From Bacteroidota bacterium (GTDB lineage Bacteria; Bacteroidota; Bacteroidia; Bacteroidales; Lentimicrobiaceae): DNA of 64,000 bases. Each line of letters begins with the position of its first letter. Within the stretch, counting starts at the first letter, position 1. Location of the stretch: NCBI GenBank assembly GCA_009773515.1, contig WSXX01000025.1, forward strand, positions 1-64,000. Reading direction: 5' to 3'. Both the position numbers and the translations under genes were made by a program. Shown one piece after another: positions 7,503 through 15,868 of the stretch. The notes beneath the pieces are model-generated. The model searched no databases, was not told the DNA's origin, and saw only the letters and a list, made by a program, of their open reading frames with translations.

Positions 7503-7839
7503 ATTTGAAGAGAATTGTTTACAATTCTGGAATGCAATTCCAAAATTGCAATTATATCACATGATACAACGAGCACCACAAGGAGGAGGACTTTCCAATT
7601 TAGCTGCGGCCCATTACTCCCCTTGTCTCCCACTCTCCTTGTCTCCTTGTCCAAATCCTCGGGAGCGCGTAGCGATAACGAAGCGGTAACGAACATCTGC
7701 AAGCTACCCGAACATCATCCCCTTGTCTCCCACTCTCCTTGTCTCCTTGTCCAATCCCGATAGTCTCGGGAGAGAATTTAGAATTTAGAAATTAGAAATT
7801 AGAAATTAGAAATTAGAACTTTCTTTAAGTTCGTCTCCC
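7503..7839. repeat. Low-complexity spacer: duplicated CCCCTTGTCTCC word and TTAGAAA heptamers
   Basis: A word of about 35 bp starting CCCCTTGTCTCCCACTCTCC occurs twice (about 7619 and 7720). TTAGAAA heptamers follow at 7780-7820, and a degenerate palindrome TCCCGATAGTCTCGGGA lies at 7755-7771. The short open frames over the region come from the repeats; no gene is supported. Confidence 0.8.
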
Positions 7840-9102
7840 CTACTCCATCTCCACCACCATCTGCACCGTAAGCCTGCTTCTTTGCTCAAGCAGCACCGCG
7901 CGCTTATTCACAATCTTATCAATCACCTTTTTGTTATAATAACGGATAGTAACCAACTCAAGATTGCGGTTATACTTCACATTAAAATCACCACTCAGGG
8001 CAGTAAAAAGGCGTTTGATCTTATCGGGATGATCATCCACGCAGATGGAGAAACTGATCGCTGAATTCTGCATCATATTGATGCTGATACCCATATGGCT
8101 CAGCAATCCGAAAATGGTATGCAGGCCATCCTCAGCAACAAATGAAAAATCTTTTGGAGAAATGGACACCAGCACCTGACCCGGTTTTGAGATAAACGCA
8201 GGAATCTGCGACTTGGCATCGGTACTCTGATGAATCAGTGTACCTTCGGCACCGGGATCGGTAAATGACTTCACATACAGCGGAATATTCTTATTCTGCA
8301 GGGGTTGCACAGTCTTGGGATGGATTACTGAAGCGCCGAAGTATGCCAGCTCAATGGCATCGCGATACGAAATACGATCGAGTTTCACCACATCTTTGAA
8401 GTAACGGGGGTCGGCATTAAAAACACCGGGAACATCTTTCCAGATGATCATTTGTTCGGCATCAAGTGCAAAAGCAAAAACTGCTGCACTGTAATCGGAG
8501 CCTTCGCGGCCGAGGGTAACAGGCTGACCTGAAACACTGCTTCCGATAAAACCCTGGGTAATGGTAATAAGTGCTTCCTGATCGGGATTTGAATCGTCGA
8601 AAGCGGCAACAATACGCGAAGTTGTTTCTTTCCAGCTCACGCGTGCATTTCTGTTGGCCTCGTTGGTAACGATCACTTTGCGGGCATCCAGCAACTGATT
8701 GCGAACACCGGATTGATTAAGATACTCGCTGACAATAGCTGTTGACAGCAATTCGCCACGGGAAACAATCAAATCATAAGCAGCATCATAATATGATGGA
8801 GGGGCTGATTGCAGCAGCTGCCGTATTTCGTTCATTATCTGTTTGATCAGCAATTTACCTGAGCCATTGAGCTCCTCGGCAATACTGCGGTGAAACTGCT
8901 CAATACCGCTGAGCAACTCAAGCACAGCAACATCCTGATTCACCCAGGCTTCAGTTACTTTTTCGAGCAGATTGGTTGTTTTGCCCATTGCTGAAACAAC
9001 AACACAGATCTTTTCATCCGGAAACATCGACAAAATAACGCCCACATTCTTAACCGAAGCAGCATCTTTTACGGAAGCTCCGCCAAATTTAAAAACTTTC
9101 AT
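7840..9102 (-). CDS. Aspartate kinase, monofunctional
   Basis: This 420-residue protein catalyses ATP-dependent phosphorylation of aspartate, the first step towards lysine, threonine and methionine. It starts with the KFGGASV nucleotide-binding motif, has the SRGELLST segment near residue 110 and GREGSDYSAAVFA near residue 205, and ends with about 130 residues of ACT-type regulatory sequence (VSISPKDFSF onward). There is no homoserine dehydrogenase domain, so it is the stand-alone form. It lies immediately downstream of a five-copy GC hairpin array. A -7 box TAATTTTG (9122-9129, minus strand) is about 20 bp before the start, so it probably has its own promoter. Confidence 0.93.
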   Translation of the reverse strand: MKVFKFGGASVKDAASVKNVGVILSMFPDEKICVVVSAMGKTTNLLEKVTEAWVNQDVAVLELLSGIEQFHRSIAEELNGSGKLLIKQIMNEIRQLLQSAPPSYYDAAYDLIVSRGELLSTAIVSEYLNQSGVRNQLLDARKVIVTNEANRNARVSWKETTSRIVAAFDDSNPDQEALITITQGFIGSSVSGQPVTLGREGSDYSAAVFAFALDAEQMIIWKDVPGVFNADPRYFKDVVKLDRISYRDAIELAYFGASVIHPKTVQPLQNKNIPLYVKSFTDPGAEGTLIHQSTDAKSQIPAFISKPGQVLVSISPKDFSFVAEDGLHTIFGLLSHMGISINMMQNSAISFSICVDDHPDKIKRLFTALSGDFNVKYNRNLELVTIRYYNKKVIDKIVNKRAVLLEQRSRLTVQMVVEME

Positions 9103-9121
9103 CCCATCAATTTTTAAAATG

Positions 9122-9129
9122 CAAAATTA
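9122..9129 (-). promoter_or_regulatory. -7 box TAATTTTG for aspartate kinase
   Basis: On the minus strand the sequence reads TAATTTTG, fitting TAnnTTTG, 19 bp upstream of the ATG ending at 9102. Confidence 0.45.
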
Positions 9130-9221
9130 GTAAATTGTTGAGAACCTGACACAAAAAGGAGCAAGAGTCAGTAAAAGCATTATTCAGCATCATTTTTAAT
9201 CCGATCGGGTTTCTTTTAACC

Positions 9222-9482
9222 ATCGCTCCCGCGCGTCCCCTGACGCGTGGCTTAGCGCCGCCCAACATAACCTTCCATCGCTCCCGCGCGTCCCCTGACG
9301 CGTGGCTTAGCGCCACCCCACATAACCTTCCATCGCTCCCGCGCGTCCCCTGACGCGTGGCTTAGCGCCGCCCTATATAACCTTCCATCGCTCCCGCGCG
9401 TCCCCTGACGCGTGGCTTAGCGCCACCCCATATAACCTTCCATCGCTCCCGCGCGTCCCTGACGCGTGGTTTAGCCCCGCCC
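9222..9482. repeat. GC hairpin array 1 (5 copies, about 54-bp period)
   Basis: Five units begin at about 9224, 9277, 9332, 9386 and 9441. Each has the hairpin CGCGTC-CCCT-GACGCG followed by GTGGCTTAGCGCCRCCC and a short AT-rich linker ending ATAACCTTCCAT. The last unit has a one-base loop deletion and runs up to the response-regulator stop codon. Confidence 0.95.
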
Positions 9483-9483
9483 C

Positions 9484-10176
9484 TCACTCTTTCACTATCA
9501 GCTTAAACCCGATACCATGCACATTAATCAGCTCAACGGTTTCATCATCCTTCAGGTATTTCCTGAGTTTGGCGATATAAACATCCATGCTGCGTGCATT
9601 AAAATAGCTATCGTCCTGCCATATTTTGTTCAGGGCATAGCTACGATCAAGCACATCGTTCAGGTTTTCGCACAGCAGTCGAAGCAGTTCATTTTCCTTT
9701 GAAGTCAGCCGTATCTCCACACCTTTGCGGGTAAGTGTTTGCCGGTTATAATCGAGGGTAAAGCTACCAATGGTAAAAATCCTGGAACCTTTGGTATCGT
9801 GCCCTGATCTGCGCAAAATGGCGCTTATCCGAAGCAGCAGTTCCTCCATGCTGAAAGGTTTGGTAAGATAATCATCGGCGCCGGCCTGAAATCCTTTCAG
9901 TTTATCCTCTTCGAGTGACTTGGCAGTTAGAAACAGAATGGGAATACTGCGGTCAACCTGCCTGATTTCGCGGGCGAGGGTAAAGCCATCTTTCACGGGC
10001 ATCATCACATCCACAATACAGAAATCGAACTGATCCTTCACAAAAAGATCATAAGCTTCCTGGCCGTTCACGCACAGGCGTGGGGCGTAACCTTTGGCTT
10101 CGAGGTAAGATTTAAGAATGTTACCCAGATTGCGGTCATCTTCTGCCAGCAATATCCGTACTTTTTCAGTTTCCAT
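9484..10176 (-). CDS. OmpR/PhoB-family response regulator
   Basis: This 230-residue protein has an N-terminal receiver domain (about 5-120) with the acidic pocket AEDD near residue 14, the phosphoacceptor Asp in CIVDVMMP (about 54), FLTAKS (Thr near 84) and GADDYLTKPF (Lys near 106). A winged-helix DNA-binding domain follows (about 135-228), with LTSKENELLRLL and RSMDVYIAKLRKYL. It is the probable partner of the sensor kinase whose gene lies 122 bp upstream on the same strand. Its regulon cannot be read here. Confidence 0.93.
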   Translation of the reverse strand: METEKVRILLAEDDRNLGNILKSYLEAKGYAPRLCVNGQEAYDLFVKDQFDFCIVDVMMPVKDGFTLAREIRQVDRSIPILFLTAKSLEEDKLKGFQAGADDYLTKPFSMEELLLRISAILRRSGHDTKGSRIFTIGSFTLDYNRQTLTRKGVEIRLTSKENELLRLLCENLNDVLDRSYALNKIWQDDSYFNARSMDVYIAKLRKYLKDDETVELINVHGIGFKLIVKE

Positions 10177-10298
10177 GGTATAAAAATTAAAATTTCAAAT
10201 TCGTGAAAGAACAGGGCAGGGCTAAATTCTGAAGCAGAGATTGTGCCTGCACACCCAGTAAACGTATTGATTTATAATTTGTTATTTCAAAATGATTT

Positions 10299-11867
10299 TC
10301 AATCCTGTGAAGTATTAAACGGCAGCCAGATTCTGAAAACAGAGCCTTTGCCGGGTTCACTTTCCACGCTCACTTCGCCGTGGTGTTTTTCCACGATAAA
10401 TTTAACATAACTAAGTCCGAGTCCAAAACCTTTAACATTATGCACATCGCCGGTAGGCACGCGGTAAAGTTTATCAAAAATCTTTTTCTGGTTGGCTTTA
10501 CTGATACCTGTGCCGTTATCGGAAATACTCACCTGAATGCCATCCCGTAAATTATCAGTTTCCACGGAAATAAGCGGCCTTTTCGGGGTGTATTTATTTG
10601 CATTATCGAGCAGGTTATTGATCACATTGGTGATGTGCATACGATCAGCAACCACCAGAGGATCGGAAGCATGAGGTTTAAAGGAGATACTGCCATCTCG
10701 GATTTCAACCTGTATAGAAATTTTGCGGATAACATCAGCAATCACTTCATGTAAATCAAGCGGTTCATTTCTGAGACTGAGTTGTCCTTTTTCAAGGATG
10801 GCTGTCTGAAGAATTTTTTCGGCAAGGACGCCAAGCCGTTTATTTTCCTGACTGATAATATCGATGTAAGAGTGAAGCAGTCCTTCTGTTTTGGGAACAT
10901 CGGGATCATTAAGCACTTCACAGGCCAGCGACACGGTAGAAATGGGAGTTTTAAACTCGTGGGTCATATTATTGATGAAGTCATTTTTCATCTCCGACAG
11001 CTTTTTCTGCCTCAGCATTGCGATAATAACCACAGCAAATGAAATGACGATAAGCAGCATAAGGGCAGCTGAAATAATCAGCATACCACTCATCTGAATC
11101 AGCAGGTAGCGGGTTTGCTGAGGGAAGTTAATCACCAGGAAGTCATGCGGAGGGTTGCTGTTTCCGGGAAACACAGGAAAAAACAAACCTTTACTCAGCA
11201 GTTGTTCGCGAAGTGCAGGGTCTTTTTCGATAACCATAATATTTCGCGATTGACTCATCACCCCAAAATCATAATCTGCTCTTATGCCTTTGGCTTTAAG
11301 GGCCTGAGAAATCAGGGTATCGAGGTAGCCGTAGGTAACCCGGGTCTCGATGTTTGGAATAAACGGAGAATTGAAAATCTCATCAAAAACCTGATTCAGC
11401 AGAAAAGCTTTTTTGCGGTTCAATTGACGGGCTCTTTCGCTCAGTTCGTTATTGCCGTTAATCTCTTCATGAGAACCCGGGAAGTCCATTACAGCAGAAT
11501 CAGATTTTTTCACCATTTTCCACTGATTATCTTCAAACACCTCGTCCCATTGTTGCTGCCGCTGATAATTAAACCCGGAAGTTCCGTCGTTGCGGGGCAT
11601 CTTACCGGTTTCGCGATAAATCAGATAATCGAGTGAATCAATGGCTTTCAGCAGGTTGGCATACTCGAGGTTTCTTTTTACCTGCTTCGACATTTCCGCT
11701 TTTTCAAGACCTTGCATCACATCGTGCATAGCATCGGCAACGCTCCGCTGAAAACTGGTTTCGCGCACCTCAACAGCGCTCCTTACCCAGTATGCCTGAA
11801 TACCGGTAAGCACAATCAGCGCCAGGCTAACCAGGATGGTAATAAGGAGTATCAGTTTGCGGTTCAT
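10299..11867 (-). CDS. Membrane sensor histidine kinase
   Basis: This 522-residue protein has a membrane segment at about 6-24, an extracytoplasmic sensor region of roughly 230 residues with no recognised fold, a second membrane segment at about 255-283, then HisKA with the phosphoaccepting His in NNMTHEFKTPIS (about 301). The HATPase domain has N (NNLLDNANKYT), G1 (ISDNGTGIS) and G2 (GFGLGLSYV) boxes. It is transcribed ahead of the OmpR-type regulator gene. The start at 11867 is supported by a -7 box TACCTTTG only 5 bp upstream, which implies a very short or absent leader. Confidence 0.92.
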   Translation of the reverse strand: MNRKLILLITILVSLALIVLTGIQAYWVRSAVEVRETSFQRSVADAMHDVMQGLEKAEMSKQVKRNLEYANLLKAIDSLDYLIYRETGKMPRNDGTSGFNYQRQQQWDEVFEDNQWKMVKKSDSAVMDFPGSHEEINGNNELSERARQLNRKKAFLLNQVFDEIFNSPFIPNIETRVTYGYLDTLISQALKAKGIRADYDFGVMSQSRNIMVIEKDPALREQLLSKGLFFPVFPGNSNPPHDFLVINFPQQTRYLLIQMSGMLIISAALMLLIVISFAVVIIAMLRQKKLSEMKNDFINNMTHEFKTPISTVSLACEVLNDPDVPKTEGLLHSYIDIISQENKRLGVLAEKILQTAILEKGQLSLRNEPLDLHEVIADVIRKISIQVEIRDGSISFKPHASDPLVVADRMHITNVINNLLDNANKYTPKRPLISVETDNLRDGIQVSISDNGTGISKANQKKIFDKLYRVPTGDVHNVKGFGLGLSYVKFIVEKHHGEVSVESEPGKGSVFRIWLPFNTSQD

Positions 11868-11872
11868 AGTTG

Positions 11873-11880
11873 CAAAGGTA
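11873..11880 (-). promoter_or_regulatory. -7 box TACCTTTG for the sensor kinase
   Basis: A perfect TAnnTTTG match on the minus strand ends 6 bp before the start codon, so the message would be nearly leaderless. Confidence 0.5.
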
Positions 11881-11966
11881 AGTGGGCAAATCGCACAAAG
11901 ACATGATGGTTAACATCTTTTAACGTTTATTTGGTTTCGTTAACAAGTCACACCTGCCTTGTGATG

Positions 11967-12113
11967 TAATTTTGTATCAGCATAAAAAACAGTACATATC
12001 TGTTTACTCATTGTGTTTTGTTTTATGTGTTGTGTGTGTGTGTGTTTAAATAAATGTTTTCTTAATGTGTTGTGCCCACAAAGTGCAGTTCCTCCCATAG
12101 GACTGCACTTTTT
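11967..12113 (+). ncRNA. Candidate small RNA: -7 box to intrinsic terminator
   Basis: TAATTTTG at 11967-11974 could start a transcript that ends at the hairpin AAAGTGCAGT/ACTGCACTTT (12080-12111) followed by a short T run. The roughly 130-nt interval contains a GT-rich microsatellite (about 12024-12045) and no convincing open frame. No clear -33 element is seen, and the hairpin may instead be a stray element, so this is only a candidate. Confidence 0.3.
12080..12113 (+). terminator. Intrinsic terminator-like hairpin
   Basis: There are 10-bp perfect arms (AAAGTGCAGT at 12080-12089 and ACTGCACTTT at 12102-12111) with a 12-nt loop, and the plus strand continues into TT. No gene precedes it on that strand, which is why a small RNA is considered. 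Confidence 0.5.
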
Positions 12114-12149
12114 GATTAAATAAACTTCCGGATTTTCCCGTCCGAGACG

Positions 12150-12500
12150 AATCCGTTCCCGCGCGTCCCCTGACGCGTGGCTTAACGCCGCCCTTACCAA
12201 TCCGTTCCCGCGCGTCCCCTGACGCGTGGTTTAACGCCACCCTGAATAATCTTACTGTATTCCCATACGCTCCCGCGCGTCCCCTGACGCGTGGTTTAAC
12301 GCCACCCTGAATAATCTTATTGTATTCCCATACACTCCCGCGCGTCCCCTGACGCGTGGTTTAACGCCACCCTGTATAATCTTACTGTATTCCCATACGC
12401 TCCCGCGCGTCCCCTGACGCGTGGTTTAACGCCACCCTGAATAATCTTTTTGTATTCCCGCACGCTCCCGCGCGTCCCCTGACGCGTGGTTTAGTGCTTA
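12150..12500. repeat. GC hairpin array 2 (6 copies, about 64-bp period)
   Basis: Units start at about 12154, 12204, 12268, 12332, 12398 and 12463. The core hairpin is as in array 1; the linker here reads CTGAATAATCTTACTGTATT and is itself highly conserved. A linker of this type reappears once inside array 5, at about 18789. Confidence 0.95.
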
Positions 12501-12689
12501 TAACACAATAGCCACTTCAGAAATTAGAAATTTTCTTGTTTTTACGCTTATAACCCTAAAAACTTAAAAAAAATCACTTTTTTTGTGGTTAAACTCCTAA
12601 AAAAAATCACGTCCAGTTTAAACAGAGCATATTAGGAAATTTATCAACAAGCCACAATTAAAGACAATAGCCTCTAAGGAGGTTAGAAA

Positions 12690-12854
12690 ATGGAACTTAG
12701 AAACCCGCCTGACCGACTAAATCTTTTGTTTGAAACTTTCATGTCTGGGTCAATCGGGCAGGTTAGATATTGGAAATTTCCCTATATCTTTAAGCCCTTA
12801 TTGAGCGCAACAAAAACCAGGAAAAAGCACAAAAACCAGTGGTTAATTTCATAA
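12690..12854 (+). CDS. Candidate 54-residue ORF with a strong Shine-Dalgarno, upstream of fbp
   Basis: ATG at 12690 is preceded by TAAGGAGG with good spacing, which is unusual in this phylum. The frame encodes 54 residues ([20 protein letters not shown] onward, a basic C-terminus ending NQWLIS) and stops at 12854, 62 bp before the fbp start. I recognise no family. It could be a leader peptide, an unrelated small protein or chance; an imperfect inverted repeat (AACCCGCCTGA / TCGGGCAGGTT) inside it argues that the segment may act as RNA structure instead. Confidence 0.2.
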   Translation: MELRNPPDRLNLLFETFMSGSIGQVRYWKFPYIFKPLLSATKTRKKHKNQWLIS

Positions 12855-12916
12855 CCTTAGCTAACCATCAACATAAAAACCGAAACAGTCACCACATAAA
12901 CCAACCACCATTTTAC

Positions 12917-13915
12917 ATGAAAACCCTTATACAGTTTATCAACGAAAAACAAGCAGATTTCCCTTACGCGACCGGCGAATTTACGCGGGTGCTCAACGAC
13001 ATCGGCATCGCAGCCAAGCTGGTCAACAGGGAGATAAACAAAGCCGGGCTTGCCGACATCAACGGATACTTTGGTTCAACCAACATACAGGGCGAAGACC
13101 AGAAAAAACTTGATGTATTTGCAAATGATTGCTTTTTGTCGGCCATGAGATATGGCGGCATGGTATGCGCGGTAGCATCAGAAGAAAACGATGAGTTATA
13201 CACCTACGACAATGCTTTTTCGGAGAAGGGCAAATATGTGGTAGCCATGGACCCGTTGGATGGCTCATCAAACATAGAAGTAAACGTCCCGATAGGCACA
13301 ATTTTCTCAATATACCGCCGTATAGGTGAATCGGGACCAGGAACGGTTGAAGACCTTTTGCAGCCGGGCAACAAGCAGATTGCGGCCGGGTACATTATTT
13401 ACGGATCATCAACCATGCTCGTATATTCAACGGGATACGGGGTCAATGGCTTCACACTTGATCCTTCCGTAGGTTTGTTTCTGCTCTCACATCCTGAAAT
13501 GACAATACCTGAAGGCGGGAACATCTATTCGATCAATGAGGCCAACTACATCTACTTTCATGAGGGCGTAAAAAAATACCTGAAATATTGCCAGGAAGAC
13601 GACAAAGAGACCAACCGGCCATACACAACGCGATACATTGGCTCGCTGGTAGCTGATTTTCACAGAAATCTGATCAGGGGAGGCATATACATCTATCCCG
13701 GCACGAGAAAAAATCCAAATGGCAAGCTCAGGTTATTGTACGAATGCAATCCCATCGCATTTCTGGCTGAACAGGCCGGTGGAAAAGCTTCTACAGGCTT
13801 TGAACGCATACTCGACATTCAACCCACTGAACTTCACCAGCGGGTACCTTTCTTTGTCGGCACACGCCACATGGTTGAAAAAGCCGAAGAGCTGATGCGG
13901 ATGTACTCCGAATAA
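12917..13915 (+). CDS. fbp: Fructose-1,6-bisphosphatase, class I
   Basis: This 332-residue enzyme hydrolyses fructose-1,6-bisphosphate to fructose-6-phosphate in gluconeogenesis. Visible signatures are the metal site [27 protein letters not shown] (split; D-P-L-D-G-S-S is diagnostic) near residue 113 and [21 protein letters not shown] near residue 270, the class I active-site region with its conserved Glu. I start at ATG 12917 ([10 protein letters not shown]) because the in-frame extension to 12839 has no family similarity. Length matches the class I family (about 330-340). GC hairpin arrays lie on both sides. Confidence 0.93.
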   Translation: MKTLIQFINEKQADFPYATGEFTRVLNDIGIAAKLVNREINKAGLADINGYFGSTNIQGEDQKKLDVFANDCFLSAMRYGGMVCAVASEENDELYTYDNAFSEKGKYVVAMDPLDGSSNIEVNVPIGTIFSIYRRIGESGPGTVEDLLQPGNKQIAAGYIIYGSSTMLVYSTGYGVNGFTLDPSVGLFLLSHPEMTIPEGGNIYSINEANYIYFHEGVKKYLKYCQEDDKETNRPYTTRYIGSLVADFHRNLIRGGIYIYPGTRKNPNGKLRLLYECNPIAFLAEQAGGKASTGFERILDIQPTELHQRVPFFVGTRHMVEKAEELMRMYSE

Positions 13916-13935
13916 GCTTCCCATTTCAAACAATG

Positions 13936-14395
13936 CCGCTCCCGCGCGTCCCCTGAGGCGTGGTTTAACGCCAACCCTAAAAAAACCGCTCCCGCGCGTC
14001 CCCTGACGCGTGGTTTAGCGCCGCCCTCCAACAACCTTCCAGGTTTTCTTTCAACCTGGAAGGTTTTAAAATAGCAGCGTCCAACCTGAAAGGTTTAACC
14101 CAATCCCGAAAGCCCGAACCCTTTCCCATCCGCTCCCGCGCGTCCCCTGACGCGTGGTTTAGCGCCGCCCCCCAATAACCTTCCAGATTTTCTTTCAACC
14201 TGGAAGGTTTAAAAATGAAAACTCTCAAACCGTAATGTCTAAACCAACCCTTTCCCATCCGCTCCCGCGCGTCCCCTGACGCGTGGTTTAGCGCCAACCC
14301 TAAAAAACCCGCTCCCGCGCGTCCCCTGACGCGTGGCTTTGCGCCGCCCCCCAGTAACCTTCCAGATTTTCTTTCAACCCGTAAGGTTTAATCCC
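13936..14395. repeat. GC hairpin array 3 (5 copies) with AACCTTCCAGGTT hairpins
   Basis: GC units start at about 13937, 13988, 14131, 14261 and 14310. The first has GAGGCG instead of GACGCG, which breaks the stem. Between them lie copies of the second hairpin, AACCTTCCAGGTT / AACCTGGAAGGTT (for example 14033-14065), and a linker with CTCTCAAACCGTAA. It lies between convergent genes. Confidence 0.95.
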
Positions 14396-14420
14396 AATCC
14401 ATCAACGTTTCAGACAACAG

Positions 14421-14457
14421 AAAAGGCAGCCCGCTGATATTTAGCCGGGCTGCCTTA
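14421..14457 (-). terminator. Intrinsic terminator for the T9SS cargo gene
   Basis: There are 11-bp perfect arms AAGGCAGCCCG (14423-14433) and CGGGCTGCCTT (14446-14456). On the minus strand the stem runs into TTTTC, suitable for the gene at 14508-15728. Confidence 0.75.
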
Positions 14458-14507
14458 CTTATATCGGGAATCTTTCCCCGAAACAATCACTTTAAAATGT
14501 TCACCAT

Positions 14508-15728
14508 CTAACGCACAATCAGTCGGTGGGTTTCGGAATCACCTTTCGCACTGCGCAGAATCAGGTGATATATCCCCGGCTCAAGGTAAGAAACATCAAG
14601 TTTAAACTCATTATCAGCCAGTGGTCTGTTCAAGACTGATCTGCCGGCAAGGTCAGTGAGCGACAAATCTCCGCCTTCAAAACCGGGCTCATGAATCACA
14701 ACATTAACCCATGATGATGCAGGATTTGGATAAACAGCTGAAGTCCGGGTTTCAGGCTTTTCGACCGAAGTCTGCTGATAAGCAAGAAGAGAAAAGAGTG
14801 TATTATCACTTGCAATTTCTGCAATCCCATCGGGAAGCCAACCTTCGGTTATTGCTGAATCCAGGGTATTTACCATAACAAGTTTCGACTGGAAAAGGGT
14901 GTCAATACCGATAAACATATAATTGCCGGTTAACTGATCAAAACATGAAGATCCCCCCTGAATAAAAGGATACTGATCAAGTGATGCAATTTCTGTGAAT
15001 GAGCCCGAAGAGGTATTGACTTCAATGATCTTCCGGGTACTGAAAACGCCATTGGTATCCAGCTCGGTTTTCATTGAAAAAAGTTTATTCAGTGAATTAT
15101 CGTAATTAAGTCCGGTAAGGTAAAAATACAGATTATCGTCGGTAATGGGTGTTTTAGTCCACGTAAAAGGATTAGCCCTTACCTGCATTGCAAAGAGATT
15201 ATTAACACCATCACCATCGGGACCGGCATAATACAAAACTCCATCGTTTGAGTTAAAACCGATGGCTTCCACCACAAGTCCGATAATCCCGGGTTCGCTG
15301 ATTACACCGATAAGGCTGTCGGTTCCATCTTTGATTTCGTATTGTTTAACCAGAATTTGTTCATCAACCACATTCAGTGTATAGATTCTGCCAGTACTCA
15401 TATCAATTTCGGTGATATTTGACATAAGGGGATAGGGCGAAACTGTCCAGACATTGTCAGAGGTCTGGTAAGAGAGCAGTGAGTTCTGGCCTGAGGCGAT
15501 GGTATTCAGGTAATAACTTCCGCTGAATGAATTAAAGAGAGAAGAACCAAATAAATATGCTTCGGCGGGGACAGTCACAGAAGAAAGGATTGTTGTGTCA
15601 CCCGGCTGCCATTCAATGACGTCCAATGAATCGATCGGGTAGTTACTGCGGACACCGACCAGGCTAACCTGAGCAACGGCTGTGATAACAACAAAAAAGG
15701 AGAATATCAGTGTGTAAAAAGTTTTCAT
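14508..15728 (-). CDS. Secreted protein with T9SS type A sorting domain
   Basis: This 406-residue protein has a signal peptide (MKTFYTLIFSFFVVITAVAQ) and a C-terminal type IX secretion sorting domain of about 75 residues: YPNPASSWVNVVI, LTDLAGRSVL and ending YLEPGIYHLILRS...HRLIVR. The central 300 residues are beta-rich, with repeated strands of the form '..GxxYxlNvvDeqI.vkqYe', reminiscent of a beta-propeller, but I cannot assign a family. It is expected to cross the outer membrane by T9SS and be anchored or released. Flanked by hairpin arrays on both sides; a terminator lies downstream. Confidence 0.8.
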   Translation of the reverse strand: MKTFYTLIFSFFVVITAVAQVSLVGVRSNYPIDSLDVIEWQPGDTTILSSVTVPAEAYLFGSSLFNSFSGSYYLNTIASGQNSLLSYQTSDNVWTVSPYPLMSNITEIDMSTGRIYTLNVVDEQILVKQYEIKDGTDSLIGVISEPGIIGLVVEAIGFNSNDGVLYYAGPDGDGVNNLFAMQVRANPFTWTKTPITDDNLYFYLTGLNYDNSLNKLFSMKTELDTNGVFSTRKIIEVNTSSGSFTEIASLDQYPFIQGGSSCFDQLTGNYMFIGIDTLFQSKLVMVNTLDSAITEGWLPDGIAEIASDNTLFSLLAYQQTSVEKPETRTSAVYPNPASSWVNVVIHEPGFEGGDLSLTDLAGRSVLNRPLADNEFKLDVSYLEPGIYHLILRSAKGDSETHRLIVR

Positions 15729-15868
15729 GGCTTTAGGTTTAATTCATAATAACACACATAAAATCAATTTGTTTCTCAGAATAATTAAAAGCATTGCAAA
15801 GGATTAAAACATGACAAAATTCCTCATACAACCTTCAGGTATTTCTGCCATAAGCGGATTAGCTTTCC

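Noticed and set aside
11115-11636. 173-residue plus-strand frame
   Set aside because: Lies wholly antisense within the sensor kinase gene, which has complete domain motifs.
12839-12916. N-terminal extension of fructose-bisphosphatase
   Set aside because: Its 26 residues match no family member and the family-like start MKTLIQF lies at 12917.
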